NCBI RefSeq assembly: GCF_052180215.1
Contig: NZ_CP197471.1
Coordinates: 3,630,001-3,694,000 of the forward strand
DNA: 64,000 nucleotides
DNA from: Pseudoneobacillus sp052180215
GTDB taxonomy: Bacteria > Bacillota > Bacilli > Bacillales > Cytobacillaceae
Direction: 5' to 3'
A model generated the notes under the pieces. The model worked only from the letters and a program-made list of their open reading frames with translations. It did not search any database and was not told the origin of the DNA. Made by a program: the position numbers and the translations under genes. Positions within the stretch are counted from its first letter, which is position 1. Each line of letters begins with the position of its first letter. Below, in pieces: positions 1 through 8,672 of this stretch.

Positions 1-184
1 GGTCCTTAAAGGAACCAGTAGGATTTGCTCCTTCAACCTTTACATACAGGTGGACTCCCCATTTTTTTGATAGATTTTCAAGATGAATGAGCGGAGTATT
101 TCCTTCATTTAATGTTAATAAAGGAGTATTTGTATCAATTGGTAAAAACTCTCGATATTCAACTAACAAACCTCTCCATCTCAT
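1..184 (-). CDS. thrC: threonine synthase, N-terminal fragment (cut by window edge)
   Basis: The first 61 codons of threonine synthase, the PLP enzyme that converts O-phosphohomoserine to threonine, are visible. The peptide starts MRWRGLLVEY and reaches GSFKD, whose lysine region is the usual PLP-binding segment. The ATG at 184 overlaps the TGA stop of hom by four bases (ATGA), so the two genes are translationally coupled, as in the B. subtilis hom-thrC-thrB operon. The rest lies outside the window. Confidence 0.93.
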   Translation of the reverse strand, partial: MRWRGLLVEYREFLPIDTNTPLLTLNEGNTPLIHLENLSKKWGVHLYVKVEGANPTGSFKD

Positions 185-1479
185 ACAACTGAACTCCCTT
201 CAACACGGTAACTACTTTTTATTTCGTCCACAAATGACAAATCACGTAGGATTGATAAAATATTTTGAAATTCACTAGATGATGCTTGGTGAGTAACTAG
301 GACAATCTCTGCCACTTCATTTTTCTTAATTGGCAATTGTAGAATTTTTTCAAAACTAACCCCATGTTTTGCAAAGATGGAAGTGATTTCAGCAAAAACT
401 CCGACTTCATCTTTTACATGGAGACGCAGGAAATACTTTGAAAACTTCTCATCCTCTTCTTTTAGTCGTTTTTCAAATTGTGGAGTGACTGCATTTTTCC
501 CATTAACACCTAAGCGCATATTTTTCATCACGGCGACTAAATCGGATACAATCGCTGTGGCAGTTGGAAGACTTCCAGCTCCCGGTCCGTAAAACATCGT
601 TTCTCCTACTGCTTCACCATAAACATAGATGGCATTGTATTCATTTTGCACAGAGGCTAACGGATGTCGATTCGATAATAATGTTGGCTGGACACTGACC
701 TCCACTTTTTCACCGTCTCTGTGTGCTAATCCGATGAGTTTCATTGTGTAGCCGAGCTGCTTTCCGTACAGTAAATCCTCATCTGAAATTTGTGAGATAC
801 CACTTACTTTCACATCTTCTAAGTCAATTTTCATCGAAAAGCCTAATGTAGCTAGTATGGTCATTTTTCTAGCGGCATCTAAACCTTCTACATCTGCTGT
901 AGGGTCTGATTCCGCATAACCCAATTCCTGTGCTTCTTTTAAAACCTCTTCATATGGTCTGCCTTCCTGACTCATTTTGGTTAAAATAAAGTTTGTTGTT
1001 CCATTGACAATTCCCATCATTTTTACGATACGATCGGAGGCTAAACCATCCACCAGTGTTCTAATAATAGGAATCCCGCCTGCAACGCTTGCTTCATAAT
1101 ATAAATCGCAGCCGCTTTTTGACGCAACCGTTAACAATTCTGACCCATGTAAAGCCATTAAATCTTTATTCGCTGTTACAACATGCTTTCCTTCTTGCAA
1201 GGCTTTGATGATGTAATTCTTTGTTTCCTCGATACCACCCATTACTTCAATCACAACATCAATATCGTTATCTAATAATATCTCATCAGGATCACTTGTT
1301 AACAGACTAGATTCTACTTGAACATGACGAATTTTAGTCAAATCCTGAACGAGGATTTTTTTTATTTTTACAGGACAACCTACTTGATGCATGAGCTTAT
1401 CCTGATGATTCTCAATAATATTTACAACCCCGCTACCCACTGTTCCCAAACCTAATAATCCAATTGAAATGACCTCCAT
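181..1479 (-). CDS. hom: homoserine dehydrogenase
   Basis: NAD(P)-dependent reduction of aspartate semialdehyde to homoserine, the branch point to threonine and methionine. From the ATG at 1479 the protein has 432 residues: a Rossmann motif GLLGLGTVGSG near residues 7-17, the TANKDLMALHG catalytic region near 105, the GPGAGSLPTATA segment, and a C-terminal ACT regulatory domain from about residue 350. A GTG nine bases upstream (1488) is also in frame, but it lies inside the AGAGGTGG Shine-Dalgarno, and the ATG gives the same N-terminal length as B. subtilis Hom. It overlaps thrC by four bases. Confidence 0.96.
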   Translation of the reverse strand: MEVISIGLLGLGTVGSGVVNIIENHQDKLMHQVGCPVKIKKILVQDLTKIRHVQVESSLLTSDPDEILLDNDIDVVIEVMGGIEETKNYIIKALQEGKHVVTANKDLMALHGSELLTVASKSGCDLYYEASVAGGIPIIRTLVDGLASDRIVKMMGIVNGTTNFILTKMSQEGRPYEEVLKEAQELGYAESDPTADVEGLDAARKMTILATLGFSMKIDLEDVKVSGISQISDEDLLYGKQLGYTMKLIGLAHRDGEKVEVSVQPTLLSNRHPLASVQNEYNAIYVYGEAVGETMFYGPGAGSLPTATAIVSDLVAVMKNMRLGVNGKNAVTPQFEKRLKEEDEKFSKYFLRLHVKDEVGVFAEITSIFAKHGVSFEKILQLPIKKNEVAEIVLVTHQASSSEFQNILSILRDLSFVDEIKSSYRVEGSSVV

Positions 1480-1535
1480 TTTTTCCACCTCTTCTTTGTC
1501 TTTTCTATAAATACATTTGTTTTTATATAGTAGAC

Positions 1536-1564
1536 ATTATAGAGGTAGTGCTAGCGATTTACAA
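1536..1564 (-). promoter_or_regulatory. sigma-A promoter of hom
   Basis: On the minus strand TTGTAA (1564-1559) is followed after 17 bases by TATAAT (1541-1536), about 57 bases before the hom ATG. The -10 box and the spacing are ideal and the -35 has four of six consensus bases. No T-box or other leader structure was seen between promoter and gene. Confidence 0.7.
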
Positions 1565-1586
1565 TGATAATTTTAAACATTTTTTA

Positions 1587-1600
1587 TGTAATCGTTTTCA
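1587..1600 (-). promoter_or_regulatory. cre-like site upstream of the hom promoter
   Basis: The minus strand reads TGAAAACGATTACA, which fits the degenerate CcpA consensus TGNAANCGNWNNCA. It lies about 23 bases upstream of the hom -35 box, where CcpA activation rather than roadblock would be expected. A single degenerate match can occur by chance. Confidence 0.35.
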
Positions 1601-1662
1601 ACACTTTTATAATAATATCAAGTAACTGCAGCGATTCTACTTAAATTTTCTCGAAAAAATAA

Positions 1663-1687
1663 GGTTACCCTCCTTTAGAGGATAACC
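1663..1687 (-). terminator. terminator of the 2-hydroxyacid dehydrogenase gene
   Basis: A stem GGTTA.CCTC / GAGG.TAACC with loop CTTTA is flanked by a T-run on both strands, just past the stop codon at 1696. Confidence 0.75.
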
Positions 1688-1695
1688 CTATTTTT

Positions 1696-2682
1696 CTATC
1701 TAATAGCAGCCTGCCAGTCTTTATTTACGAGTGTCTTAGGAGTCTTTCTTTCTAAAACAGCACTTATGTTATCTAAACAAAGTTTCATCATGGTCATTCG
1801 TGTTTCTACACTGGAGCTTCCAATGTGCGGCAATGCCACTACATTGCTAAGCGTGAGTAGAGGATGGGATGATCGGATTGGTTCTACTTCAAATACATCT
1901 AATCCTGCACCGGCAATTTGGCCATTTACTAGAGCTTCATAAAGGTCTTGTTCATTTACGACAGGTCCACGTGCAGCATTCACAAATATAGCAGAAGGTT
2001 TCATTTGTTGAAATACTTCACGGGTAAATAAGTTTTTTGTCTCTTTGGTGAGGGGAGTTAAACAAACGATAAAGTCCGACTTTTTTATGAGGTCCTCAAA
2101 TGGAGTATACTGAACACCTAATCGTTCCTCTGCCTCCAATTTACGGGTACGATTATTATAAAGAATATCCATTTCAAAACCAGTTGCCCGTTTTGCTACC
2201 GCTTCACCAATTTTCCCCATTCCAACAATCCCAATGGTCTTATGATGAACATCATGACCCGCTAATAAAAGCGGACTCCAGCTTTTCCACTGATCATTTT
2301 TGACAAATTCAGCTGCTTCCACGATACGTCTAGCAGTTGCTAACAATAAAGAAAACGTTAAATCTGCCGTAGTATCCGTTAATACATCTGGAGTATTACA
2401 AACAGCAATTCCTAATTCAGTTGCGGTTTGAATATCAATGTTATCAAATCCTACAGCTAAATTAGCAACTACTTTAAGCTTTTTAGCTGAGGTTAGTAAG
2501 TCTCGATCGATAGAATCGGAAAGCATCGTTAATAGAGCATCTGCTTGACTTGCTTCCTTTAATAAAATTTCTCTTGGAACAGGAATGTCCTCTTTATCCC
2601 ACATACTGACTTCATACGTTTCTTGGATTTTACTCAACACATCATCTGGTAGTTTTCTTGTTATGAATATATAAGGTTTCAT
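1696..2682 (-). CDS. D-isomer 2-hydroxyacid dehydrogenase (glyoxylate/hydroxypyruvate reductase type)
   Basis: A 329-residue NAD(P)-dependent dehydrogenase of the D-2-hydroxyacid family. It has the nucleotide motif GIVGMGKIGEA at residues 151-161, the catalytic-arginine segment NAARGPVVN near 240 and the LPHIGSSS histidine near 288. Length and motifs suit glyoxylate or hydroxypyruvate reductase better than SerA, because no ACT domain follows. The ATG at 2682 follows GGAAGGGG; the frame stays open further upstream but without a ribosome site, and an upstream extension would overlap yutH. It sits between hom and yutH, where B. subtilis has no such gene. The exact substrate is not determined. 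Confidence 0.88.
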   Translation of the reverse strand: MKPYIFITRKLPDDVLSKIQETYEVSMWDKEDIPVPREILLKEASQADALLTMLSDSIDRDLLTSAKKLKVVANLAVGFDNIDIQTATELGIAVCNTPDVLTDTTADLTFSLLLATARRIVEAAEFVKNDQWKSWSPLLLAGHDVHHKTIGIVGMGKIGEAVAKRATGFEMDILYNNRTRKLEAEERLGVQYTPFEDLIKKSDFIVCLTPLTKETKNLFTREVFQQMKPSAIFVNAARGPVVNEQDLYEALVNGQIAGAGLDVFEVEPIRSSHPLLTLSNVVALPHIGSSSVETRMTMMKLCLDNISAVLERKTPKTLVNKDWQAAIR

Positions 2683-2770
2683 GCTATATCCCCTTCCAAA
2701 AGTATTAGCCACTGAATCTATCCTATTTCCAATTTTAGCACATATTTGAACGATTTGTATGATGTACGAA

Positions 2771-3775
2771 CTATACTGGAATCCATTCAACTAAAGGAAT
2801 TTTCATTTTTCGTATCGGGGCATCAGCAAGCTGATAAAATTCACCTAAAAACCTTTCGTATTCTCCAGTCGTTTGAAGGTGTTTTGCCAGTCTGTCTTCC
2901 AACCATTTTTTTTCTTGTTCCGATCTCGTAATGTAATAATTCTCAATACACTCAAAGTAATGCAGGGGAAAAAGTAGACGCGCATATAATAGCCTCCATG
3001 CAAAAGCAGATAATGGAGCTATTGTTTGGTATTCTTTATAAAAATTCCGAATGGATTGATGGTACACATGTTTGCTATCAAAATACTCTTCTCTTGTCCA
3101 TTCAGCTAAGTCACGGCTCCGGTGATCGAATACCCAATCCATTGGATTTTTTAGTACAAAATCTTTCCCCCAACTATTTTTGGAAAATCTCTCATGACAA
3201 ACCGTTCCATTGTCCATCTGCGCAGGATTTTCGTCAAGTTCTGTATCGACTAAATATTGAATAGCATTTTCAGTTAATCCCATATAGTATGGAAATGATT
3301 CAATAAACAATCGTTCAAAATCATTTTCCGGAACTTGATTGACCTTGCCTCTCCAAACGGACTCCATTTGGTCTAATCTTTTTTCCCATAATTGTTTCCA
3401 TTGACCGATTCTACTTGTACGTTCCACTTTAAACGGAATGGTTAACCCACGCAGATGGAACTTTGCCAATTTCCTTCCTAATTGAAGATGATTCTGTTTT
3501 TCATTAAAACGTCCAGATAACAGGCAAAATGATTTTCCATCCATTTCGCTTAACAGTTTGCCATCCTTTGTTTGAATAAGATGGAGCACATAACGGTCGC
3601 CTGCTTGAACAAGGTGATTGGCCATTTCCTTCAATTCCAAAAGATGTTCTTGAGATTCCTTCAATGGAGCTAGTATATAAAATTTGTCTTTATGAATTAA
3701 GCCATTATAAGATCCCAATTGAAATTGCCGTTCTGATTGGATACCATAAAGTTCCTCAATGGATTTTGAATCCAT
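2771..3775 (-). CDS. yutH: spore coat-associated protein YutH (CotS family)
   Basis: A 334-residue protein resembling B. subtilis YutH, a CotS-type protein with an aminoglycoside-kinase-like fold that associates with the spore coat. The segment DWVFDHRSRDLAEWTRE near residue 235 is the kinase-like conserved block. The ATG at 3775 follows AAAGGGGTG; in-frame codons upstream have no ribosome site. It is divergent from yutG, the same neighbour as in B. subtilis. Catalytic activity is unproven for this family. Confidence 0.88.
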   Translation of the reverse strand: MDSKSIEELYGIQSERQFQLGSYNGLIHKDKFYILAPLKESQEHLLELKEMANHLVQAGDRYVLHLIQTKDGKLLSEMDGKSFCLLSGRFNEKQNHLQLGRKLAKFHLRGLTIPFKVERTSRIGQWKQLWEKRLDQMESVWRGKVNQVPENDFERLFIESFPYYMGLTENAIQYLVDTELDENPAQMDNGTVCHERFSKNSWGKDFVLKNPMDWVFDHRSRDLAEWTREEYFDSKHVYHQSIRNFYKEYQTIAPLSAFAWRLLYARLLFPLHYFECIENYYITRSEQEKKWLEDRLAKHLQTTGEYERFLGEFYQLADAPIRKMKIPLVEWIPV

Positions 3776-3971
3776 ACAAACACCCCTTTCCCTTATATAC
3801 ATATATATGTAAGAAGAATTTAATTTAATGTTTCCTTTTAAAAATGAAAGGGTATAAGTATTGATACGCTGGAAATGATGATAAAGTACTTTGGAAGTCA
3901 TTTTCTTCATTTTTTTGCCTATTTTAAGTATGATAAAGATATAGTGAATATGAAAAGAAAAGGTGAATAAT

Positions 3972-4472
3972 ATGAGCAATTCTGATAAACTTAATAGCCC
4001 TGAGAATACGGCACGGCAGTGGATTCTAGATAGAGGAGTAACGATTCAAGATATTGCTGATTTGGTATATTACCTTCAGGAGAAATATCACCCTAATTTA
4101 TCAATGGAAGATTGTATCCATAATGTAGAACGCGTTTTAACGAAACGTGAAGTTCAAAATGCCATCTTAACAGGAATTCAATTAGACATTCTTGCCGAAA
4201 AAGGGTTACTCGAAGAACCCCTACAAACTATAATTAAGGTCGATGAAGGTTTATATGGAGTTGACGAAATTTTAGCTTTTTCGATAGTAAATGTGTATGG
4301 TTCTATCGGGTTTACGAACTATGGTTACATTGATAAACAAAAACCAGGAATTTTGCAAAAATTAAATGATAAAACTTCTGGTGAATGTCATACTTTTTTA
4401 GATGATATCGTTGGAGCGATTGCAGCTGCGGCGTCAAGCCGTCTTGCACACAGAGCAGCTAACGCTGAATAA
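3972..4472 (+). CDS. yutG: phosphatidylglycerophosphatase A family protein YutG
   Basis: A 166-residue PgpA-family protein, expected to dephosphorylate phosphatidylglycerophosphate in phospholipid synthesis. The C-terminal FLDDIVGAIAAA carries the paired aspartates typical of the family. There is no clear transmembrane segment, as in the soluble Bacillus version. The ATG at 3972 lies six bases after AAAAGGTG; the GTG at 3963 is part of that ribosome site and is rejected. A palindromic repeat begins right after the stop codon. Confidence 0.85.
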   Translation: MSNSDKLNSPENTARQWILDRGVTIQDIADLVYYLQEKYHPNLSMEDCIHNVERVLTKREVQNAILTGIQLDILAEKGLLEEPLQTIIKVDEGLYGVDEILAFSIVNVYGSIGFTNYGYIDKQKPGILQKLNDKTSGECHTFLDDIVGAIAAAASSRLAHRAANAE

Positions 4473-4625
4473 GAAAAGCGTAAGCACCTTGTTAAGCCCC
4501 GACAAGCAAATGTTCTCTAGCGTAAGAAGTCTGAACTTTGACATCTTACGCTAGAGGTTATTTGACCAAGGAAGAAGTGATCTTTCTTCTTCTATCGAGG
4601 GGCTAGGCGCTGGAGCTAGACAATT
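4473..4625. repeat. R1 palindromic repeat, long form, copy 1
   Basis: About 150 bases starting right after the yutG stop codon. The outer arms are AGCACCTTGTTAAGCCCC and GGGGCTAGGCGCT. Inside are a large hairpin (CTCTAGCGTAAGA / TCTTACGCTAGAG) and a second hairpin (GAAGAAG / CTTCTTC). Other copies lie at 15255, 18175 (three in tandem) and 24216, with fragments at 19797 and 56216. The inner stem differs between copies while staying paired. Confidence 0.85.
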
Positions 4626-4655
4626 TTCGAGATGTTATACTTTCTTACCTAGTTT

Positions 4656-4696
4656 AAAAAATCCAGGTGAACTCATAGAGTCCACCTGGATTTTTT
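4656..4696. terminator. bidirectional terminator between yutG and yutF
   Basis: The stem ATCCAGGTG.ACTC / GAGT.CACCTGGAT is flanked by A6 on the left and T6 on the right. It serves the convergent pair yutG (+) and yutF (-). Confidence 0.88.
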
Positions 4697-4699
4697 ATG

Positions 4700-5464
4700 T
4701 TAGACTTCCCATTCACGTAATGAATCCACTACGTAAGTCGGCTGTTCTTTATATCCTGCTAATAATTCTTTTGTTGTTACTCCTGTATGAACAAGGAGTG
4801 TATCAATTCCTGCATTCATTCCAGCCATAATATCGGTATCATAATAATCACCAATCATAATCGTTTCTTCTTTATTAGTTCCTAAAACCTTTAAGGCCTG
4901 CTCCATAATAATCGATTCAGGTTTACCGATAAAGATTGGCTGAACCCCAGTTGAAACGGTTATGACAGATGTTAGAGAACCGTTTCCGGGTAATAATCCT
5001 CTTTCCGTTGGAATAGCGATATCTCCATTTGTTGAAATAAAAGTCGCACCATTTCTTACAGCTAAACAGGCAACAGCTAATTTTTCATAAGTTATTCCCC
5101 GGTCAATTCCAGTGACCACGAAGTCCGCATCCTCATTAGCAAGACGAAAACCTTTCTCTTCTAGCGCTGTTCGAATCCCTTCTTCACCTATAACATAAAC
5201 ACTAGCATCCTGTTTTTGTGAATAAATATAATTCGCGGTTGCTTGACTAGTAGTAAAAACGAGTTCTTCCGTAGCAGGAATACCAAATTCTAGTAGTTTT
5301 TTCGCTACTTGCCCTGGAGTCCTAGAAGAATTGTTTGTAACAAATAAATATGGGATCCCTTTATCGTGTAATTTTTTTACAAAATCAACTGCTTCTTCAA
5401 TTTTTTCGGTCCCTCTATACATCGTTCCATCTAAATCAATCAAATATCCATTATATCTTTTCAA
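4700..5464 (-). CDS. yutF: HAD superfamily phosphatase YutF (NagD/IIA type)
   Basis: A 254-residue HAD-IIA hydrolase related to NagD and p-nitrophenyl phosphatases. The nucleophile motif DLDGT is at residues 10-14, NNSSR is the second motif, GKPES holds the conserved lysine, and MIGDYYDTDI supplies the metal-binding aspartates. The likely start is the TTG at 5464, five bases after AGGGGTG; the GTG at 5473 lies inside that ribosome site. Only 11 bases separate it from the upstream regulator's stop codon, so they probably share a transcript. The physiological substrate is unknown. Confidence 0.88.
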   Translation of the reverse strand: MKRYNGYLIDLDGTMYRGTEKIEEAVDFVKKLHDKGIPYLFVTNNSSRTPGQVAKKLLEFGIPATEELVFTTSQATANYIYSQKQDASVYVIGEEGIRTALEEKGFRLANEDADFVVTGIDRGITYEKLAVACLAVRNGATFISTNGDIAIPTERGLLPGNGSLTSVITVSTGVQPIFIGKPESIIMEQALKVLGTNKEETIMIGDYYDTDIMAGMNAGIDTLLVHTGVTTKELLAGYKEQPTYVVDSLREWEV

Positions 5465-5475
5465 ATCATACACCC

Positions 5476-6120
5476 CTATAAAGCTTCTTTATTCGTACCT
5501 ATCATATAATGGCAGCAACTATCCCCTTTTGACATACTAGATATTTTATGGACATCCTCTGTTTGTAAAAGTTCTTTGTAAAATTTTTGTTCCATTGTAC
5601 AAATATCTGGATAATCCTTAGCGATATCATAATACGGACAATTTCGCTGTTTAATGGTTGCCTTTTTTTCTTTTGTACCAATTTCCGTGACTTCTGCCAT
5701 AAACCCTAGTTCCGATTGTATCTTCGCAATCTCATTGACTTGCTCTTCAAAGGATTTACCCTCTATACGATTGCGAAAACGATTTACTAGACGATTGTGT
5801 CTCATGACAATAGCATGATCAATTATACTAGAATCGATTCGATTAATCTCTTGTAAAAGTTCCATCCCAATCTGTTTATACATTTGCGGGAAGCATTCTT
5901 CACCTTGTTCAGTTAATTCAAAAGCTTTAGATGGCCTGCCCTTTTGATTCTTTCTCATAACCGTCGTAATGAACCCATCATTTTCTAACACTTCAATATG
6001 TCTTCTCACAGCCATTTCGGTAATATTGATCTGCTGCGATATTTCAATAATTGTCATCTGGTTATTTTCTTTTATAAGATTAAGAATTTTATCTTTTGTT
6101 GTGGTAGAGTTTGGTAGCAT
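5476..6120 (-). CDS. SufR-like winged-helix regulator with cysteine-rich C terminus
   Basis: A 214-residue DNA-binding protein. A helix-turn-helix lies at about residues 20-50 (ISQQINITEMAVRRHI). The C terminus has C-x12-C followed after 27 residues by CC. In cyanobacterial SufR the cluster ligands follow CX12CX13CX14C; here the first, second and fourth positions fit and the third is a glutamate. An iron-sulfur or other metal-sensing role is therefore inferred. The ATG at 6120 lies seven bases after AGGAAGG; the GTG at 6129 belongs to that ribosome site. It is cotranscribed with yutF. The sufCDSUB operon is 16 kb away in this window. Confidence 0.72.
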   Translation of the reverse strand: MLPNSTTTKDKILNLIKENNQMTIIEISQQINITEMAVRRHIEVLENDGFITTVMRKNQKGRPSKAFELTEQGEECFPQMYKQIGMELLQEINRIDSSIIDHAIVMRHNRLVNRFRNRIEGKSFEEQVNEIAKIQSELGFMAEVTEIGTKEKKATIKQRNCPYYDIAKDYPDICTMEQKFYKELLQTEDVHKISSMSKGDSCCHYMIGTNKEAL

Positions 6121-6223
6121 TCCGTTCACCTTCCTGCCCCCATTTTAGCTAATTAACGATGTATAAACAATGGATAAGATGTTAAATTTACTTGTCAAGA
6201 TAGCTCGGTTCATTCTACCTCAA

Positions 6224-6480
6224 CTCCACTTTGTCCGATAGACAGGTTCTATTGGACATTTGCTGGCTCCTGGTACTCCACTTTGTCCGATAGACGGGTT
6301 CTATTGGACATTTGCTGGCTCCTGGTTCTCCACTTTGTCCGATAGACAGGCTCTATTGGACATTTGCTGGCTCCTGGTTCTCCACTTTGTCCGATAGACA
6401 GGCTCTATTGGACATTTGCCTGCTCCTGGTACTCCACTTTGTCCGATACAAGGGCTCTATTGGACATTTGCTTGCCCCTG
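6224..6480. repeat. 52-bp hairpin array A, left part (five units)
   Basis: Five units begin CTCCACTTTGTCC at 6224, 6276, 6328, 6380 and 6432, an exact 52-base period. Each unit has a 27-base core, TGTCC-N5-N7-N5-GGACA (cores at 6232, 6284, 6336, 6388, 6440), that folds as GATAG/CTATT inside constant TGTCC/GGACA. A 25-base spacer, TTTGCTGGCTCC and onward, separates the cores. The fifth unit is interrupted by the IS element at 6481. Small open frames across the units are products of the repetition. Confidence 0.93.
6475..6480. repeat. target-site duplication, left copy (CCCCTG)
   Basis: CCCCTG lies directly before the left end of the IS element and recurs at 8667-8672 directly after its right end. 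A 5-bp reading (CCCCT) is equally compatible with the boundaries. Confidence 0.8.
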
Positions 6481-6571
6481 TAGAAATGCTAATTTAAATA
6501 TGTACATTCTTGCTTGAATAAAAATGTACAAAATCGATTGCTCATTTCATACTAATCTTGGGGGGATTAGT

Positions 6572-7855
6572 ATGTATATAACGCTAAATGTTGAAACTAA
6601 TTTTGAGATTAAGAGTCTTTCAGACTTGCCAAAATTTAAACAACTAATGGAGCATTTAAAAATGAAAATTAATAAAAGTAAATTAGCAGAAGAATTAGGT
6701 GTGGATCGAAGAACGATTGATAAGTATCTGGGGGGATTTGTCCCGAAACGCAAACGAGAAAAGCCTTCTAAAATTGATGAATACTATGAAGTTATTGCAG
6801 CCCTTCTTAGCGAAGATTCAAAGCAGGTTTTTTATTATCGGCGAGTGCTTTGGCAATATCTTAAGGATAACCACGGTTTAAATTGTTCTGATTCTGCATT
6901 CCGTGCCTATATTGCACGAACACCAGAATTTAAAGCCTATTTTGAGGATGAGAAGCGTATTTCTTCCCCTACGGGGACGGTTCGTTTTGAAACACCTCCA
7001 GGCAAACAAGCTCAACTAGATTGGAAGGAAAGTATTCAGTTTGAAACAAAAGATGGGGAAAAAGTAGAAGTCAATGTTGCGGTGTTACTTCTATCGTATT
7101 CTAGATTCCGTGCTTTCTATTTAAGTATCTCTAAGTCTCAAAGTGTACTGCTCTCTTTTTTAACGGAGGCATTTGAAGCATTTGGAGGCGTACCCACTGA
7201 AATTGTAACGGATAATATGAAAACCGTAATGGACGAGGCAAGAACAGAATTTTCTGGCGGGAAAGTAAATTCAAAGTTTGAGCAGTTTGCGAAGGATTTT
7301 GGTTTTAAAGTAAAACCTTGTATTGCAGGCCGCCCAAGGACCAAAGGAAAAGTAGAATCAACGATGAAGTTATTAGATGAAATTCATGCTTACCAAGGGC
7401 AATTAACTTTAGAAGAGCTACATCAGTTTATACAAGATTTATGTAATCGAATTAATCACGAGTTGCATCAAGGAACAGGTAAAATACCGGTTTTTGAATT
7501 TAAAAAAGAAAGGAATCACTTACTCCAGCTACCAACTGAAAAAGTAAGAGATTCCTATCGCATCAAACATACACAAGTAAAAGTCAATGCGTCTAACATG
7601 ATTTCCTACAAATCCAATCAATATTCGGTACCAGCCGAATACCGAGGAAAAAAAGTAGGCTTACAAGTGTACGATGAACAACTATGGATTTATTATAACA
7701 CGAAACTCATCGCTCAACACTCAATCAGTAACGCAAAACTCAATTATCAGGAAGAACATTATAGAGAAAGTCTACTTGTTTCAGCCCCGTATTATCCTGA
7801 GATTGATGAATTAGCCAAACAAAATCTAGCAGCGATTGGAAAGGTGTATAAATAA
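6572..7855 (+). CDS. istA: IS21-family transposase IstA
   Basis: A 427-residue DDE transposase. An N-terminal helix-turn-helix (INKSKLAEELGVDRRTIDKYL) lies near residues 33-53. The integrase-like catalytic core has D150 (LDWKES), D214 (TDNMK) and E262 (KGKVEST). The C-terminal Mu-type domain contains NQYSVPAEYRGK. The ATG at 6572 follows GGGGGGATTAGT; an in-frame ATG 48 bases upstream has no ribosome site. The stop codon overlaps the istB start by one base (TAATG), a coupling usual in IS21 elements. Confidence 0.94.
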   Translation: MYITLNVETNFEIKSLSDLPKFKQLMEHLKMKINKSKLAEELGVDRRTIDKYLGGFVPKRKREKPSKIDEYYEVIAALLSEDSKQVFYYRRVLWQYLKDNHGLNCSDSAFRAYIARTPEFKAYFEDEKRISSPTGTVRFETPPGKQAQLDWKESIQFETKDGEKVEVNVAVLLLSYSRFRAFYLSISKSQSVLLSFLTEAFEAFGGVPTEIVTDNMKTVMDEARTEFSGGKVNSKFEQFAKDFGFKVKPCIAGRPRTKGKVESTMKLLDEIHAYQGQLTLEELHQFIQDLCNRINHELHQGTGKIPVFEFKKERNHLLQLPTEKVRDSYRIKHTQVKVNASNMISYKSNQYSVPAEYRGKKVGLQVYDEQLWIYYNTKLIAQHSISNAKLNYQEEHYRESLLVSAPYYPEIDELAKQNLAAIGKVYK

Positions 7856-8613
7856 TGAATCCCGGTACAAATTATCAACATTTACTAAATAATTTAGAGT
7901 ATTTAAAACTCAAACAAATGATGGTGCATCTAAATCAAGTTATAGATTTCAGCGTACAAAACCAATTATCATTTGTGGACACCCTTATTAAATTAACAAA
8001 TTACGAAATTGATGTGCGTGAACAAAATATGATTCATTCTATGGTGAAGGTTGGAGCTTTTCCACATTTAAAAGAAGTGAAGGATTTTGACTTTGATTTT
8101 CAACCGTCCATCAATCAACAGCAAATTTTCGATTTTTTAACGTTACGATTTATTGAGAAAAATGAAAATATCGTCTTTTTAGGACCGAGTGGTGTTGGTA
8201 AAACCCACTTGGCCACATCAATTGGGATTCACGCAGCTAAGAAGAGAACAAGTACGTATTTTATCAAGTGCCATGATTTGATACAGAATCTGAAAAGAGC
8301 GAGGTTGGAAAATCACTTAGAAAATCGATTGAAACACTATGCAAAATATAAGCTTTTGATTATTGACGAAATTGGATATTTACCGATTGATCAAGAGGAT
8401 GCGAAAATGTTTTTTCAACTTATTGATATGCGTTATGAAAAGCGCAGTACGATATTTACAACGAATATAAACTTTAAAGCATGGGATGAAGTCTTCCAGG
8501 AGCCAAAGCTAGCTAATGCGATATTAGATCGAATTTTACACCATGCGACTGTGGTGACAATGGTAGGCAATTCATATCGTTTAAAAGATCATTTAGCTAA
8601 AGAAAACGAGTAA
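7855..8613 (+). CDS. istB: IS21-family helper ATPase IstB
   Basis: A 252-residue DnaC-like AAA+ ATPase that helps IstA capture target DNA. Walker A GPSGVGKTHLA starts at residue 110 and Walker B LLIIDEIGYLP lies near 165. The length is normal and no disruption is seen. It starts at the base that ends the istA stop codon. Confidence 0.94.
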   Translation: MNPGTNYQHLLNNLEYLKLKQMMVHLNQVIDFSVQNQLSFVDTLIKLTNYEIDVREQNMIHSMVKVGAFPHLKEVKDFDFDFQPSINQQQIFDFLTLRFIEKNENIVFLGPSGVGKTHLATSIGIHAAKKRTSTYFIKCHDLIQNLKRARLENHLENRLKHYAKYKLLIIDEIGYLPIDQEDAKMFFQLIDMRYEKRSTIFTTNINFKAWDEVFQEPKLANAILDRILHHATVVTMVGNSYRLKDHLAKENE

Positions 8614-8666
8614 TTTTGTACATCCTTATACAAGCGAAATTGTACATATTTGTGTTGACATTTATA

Positions 8667-8672
8667 CCCCTG
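8667..8672. repeat. target-site duplication, right copy (CCCCTG)
   Basis: Second copy of the 6-bp target duplication of the IS21-family element. Confidence 0.8.

Larger units (their letters stand above)
6481..8666 (+). mobile_element. IS21-family insertion sequence, complete (2186 bp)
   Basis: The element carries istA and istB in one transcript and is bounded by imperfect terminal inverted repeats of roughly 50 bases. The left end starts TAGAAATG; the right end, read inward, starts TATAAATG. Both contain AAATATGTACA and ATGTACAAAAT at matching distances, the internal repeats typical of IS21. The flanks are duplicated (CCCCTG). Both genes are intact, so the element may still be active. It interrupts one unit of the 52-bp array; deleting the element plus one duplication restores a 52-base unit. 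Confidence 0.93.

Noticed and set aside
1489..1660. T-box or other amino-acid leader upstream of hom
   Set aside because: No specifier stem or T-box consensus and no terminator/antiterminator pair was found; only a sigma-A promoter and a cre-like site.
6312..6497. Open frame across array A (and the similar one at 8764-8949)
   Set aside because: Both are by-products of the 52-base repeat; there is no ribosome site and the peptide is itself repetitive.
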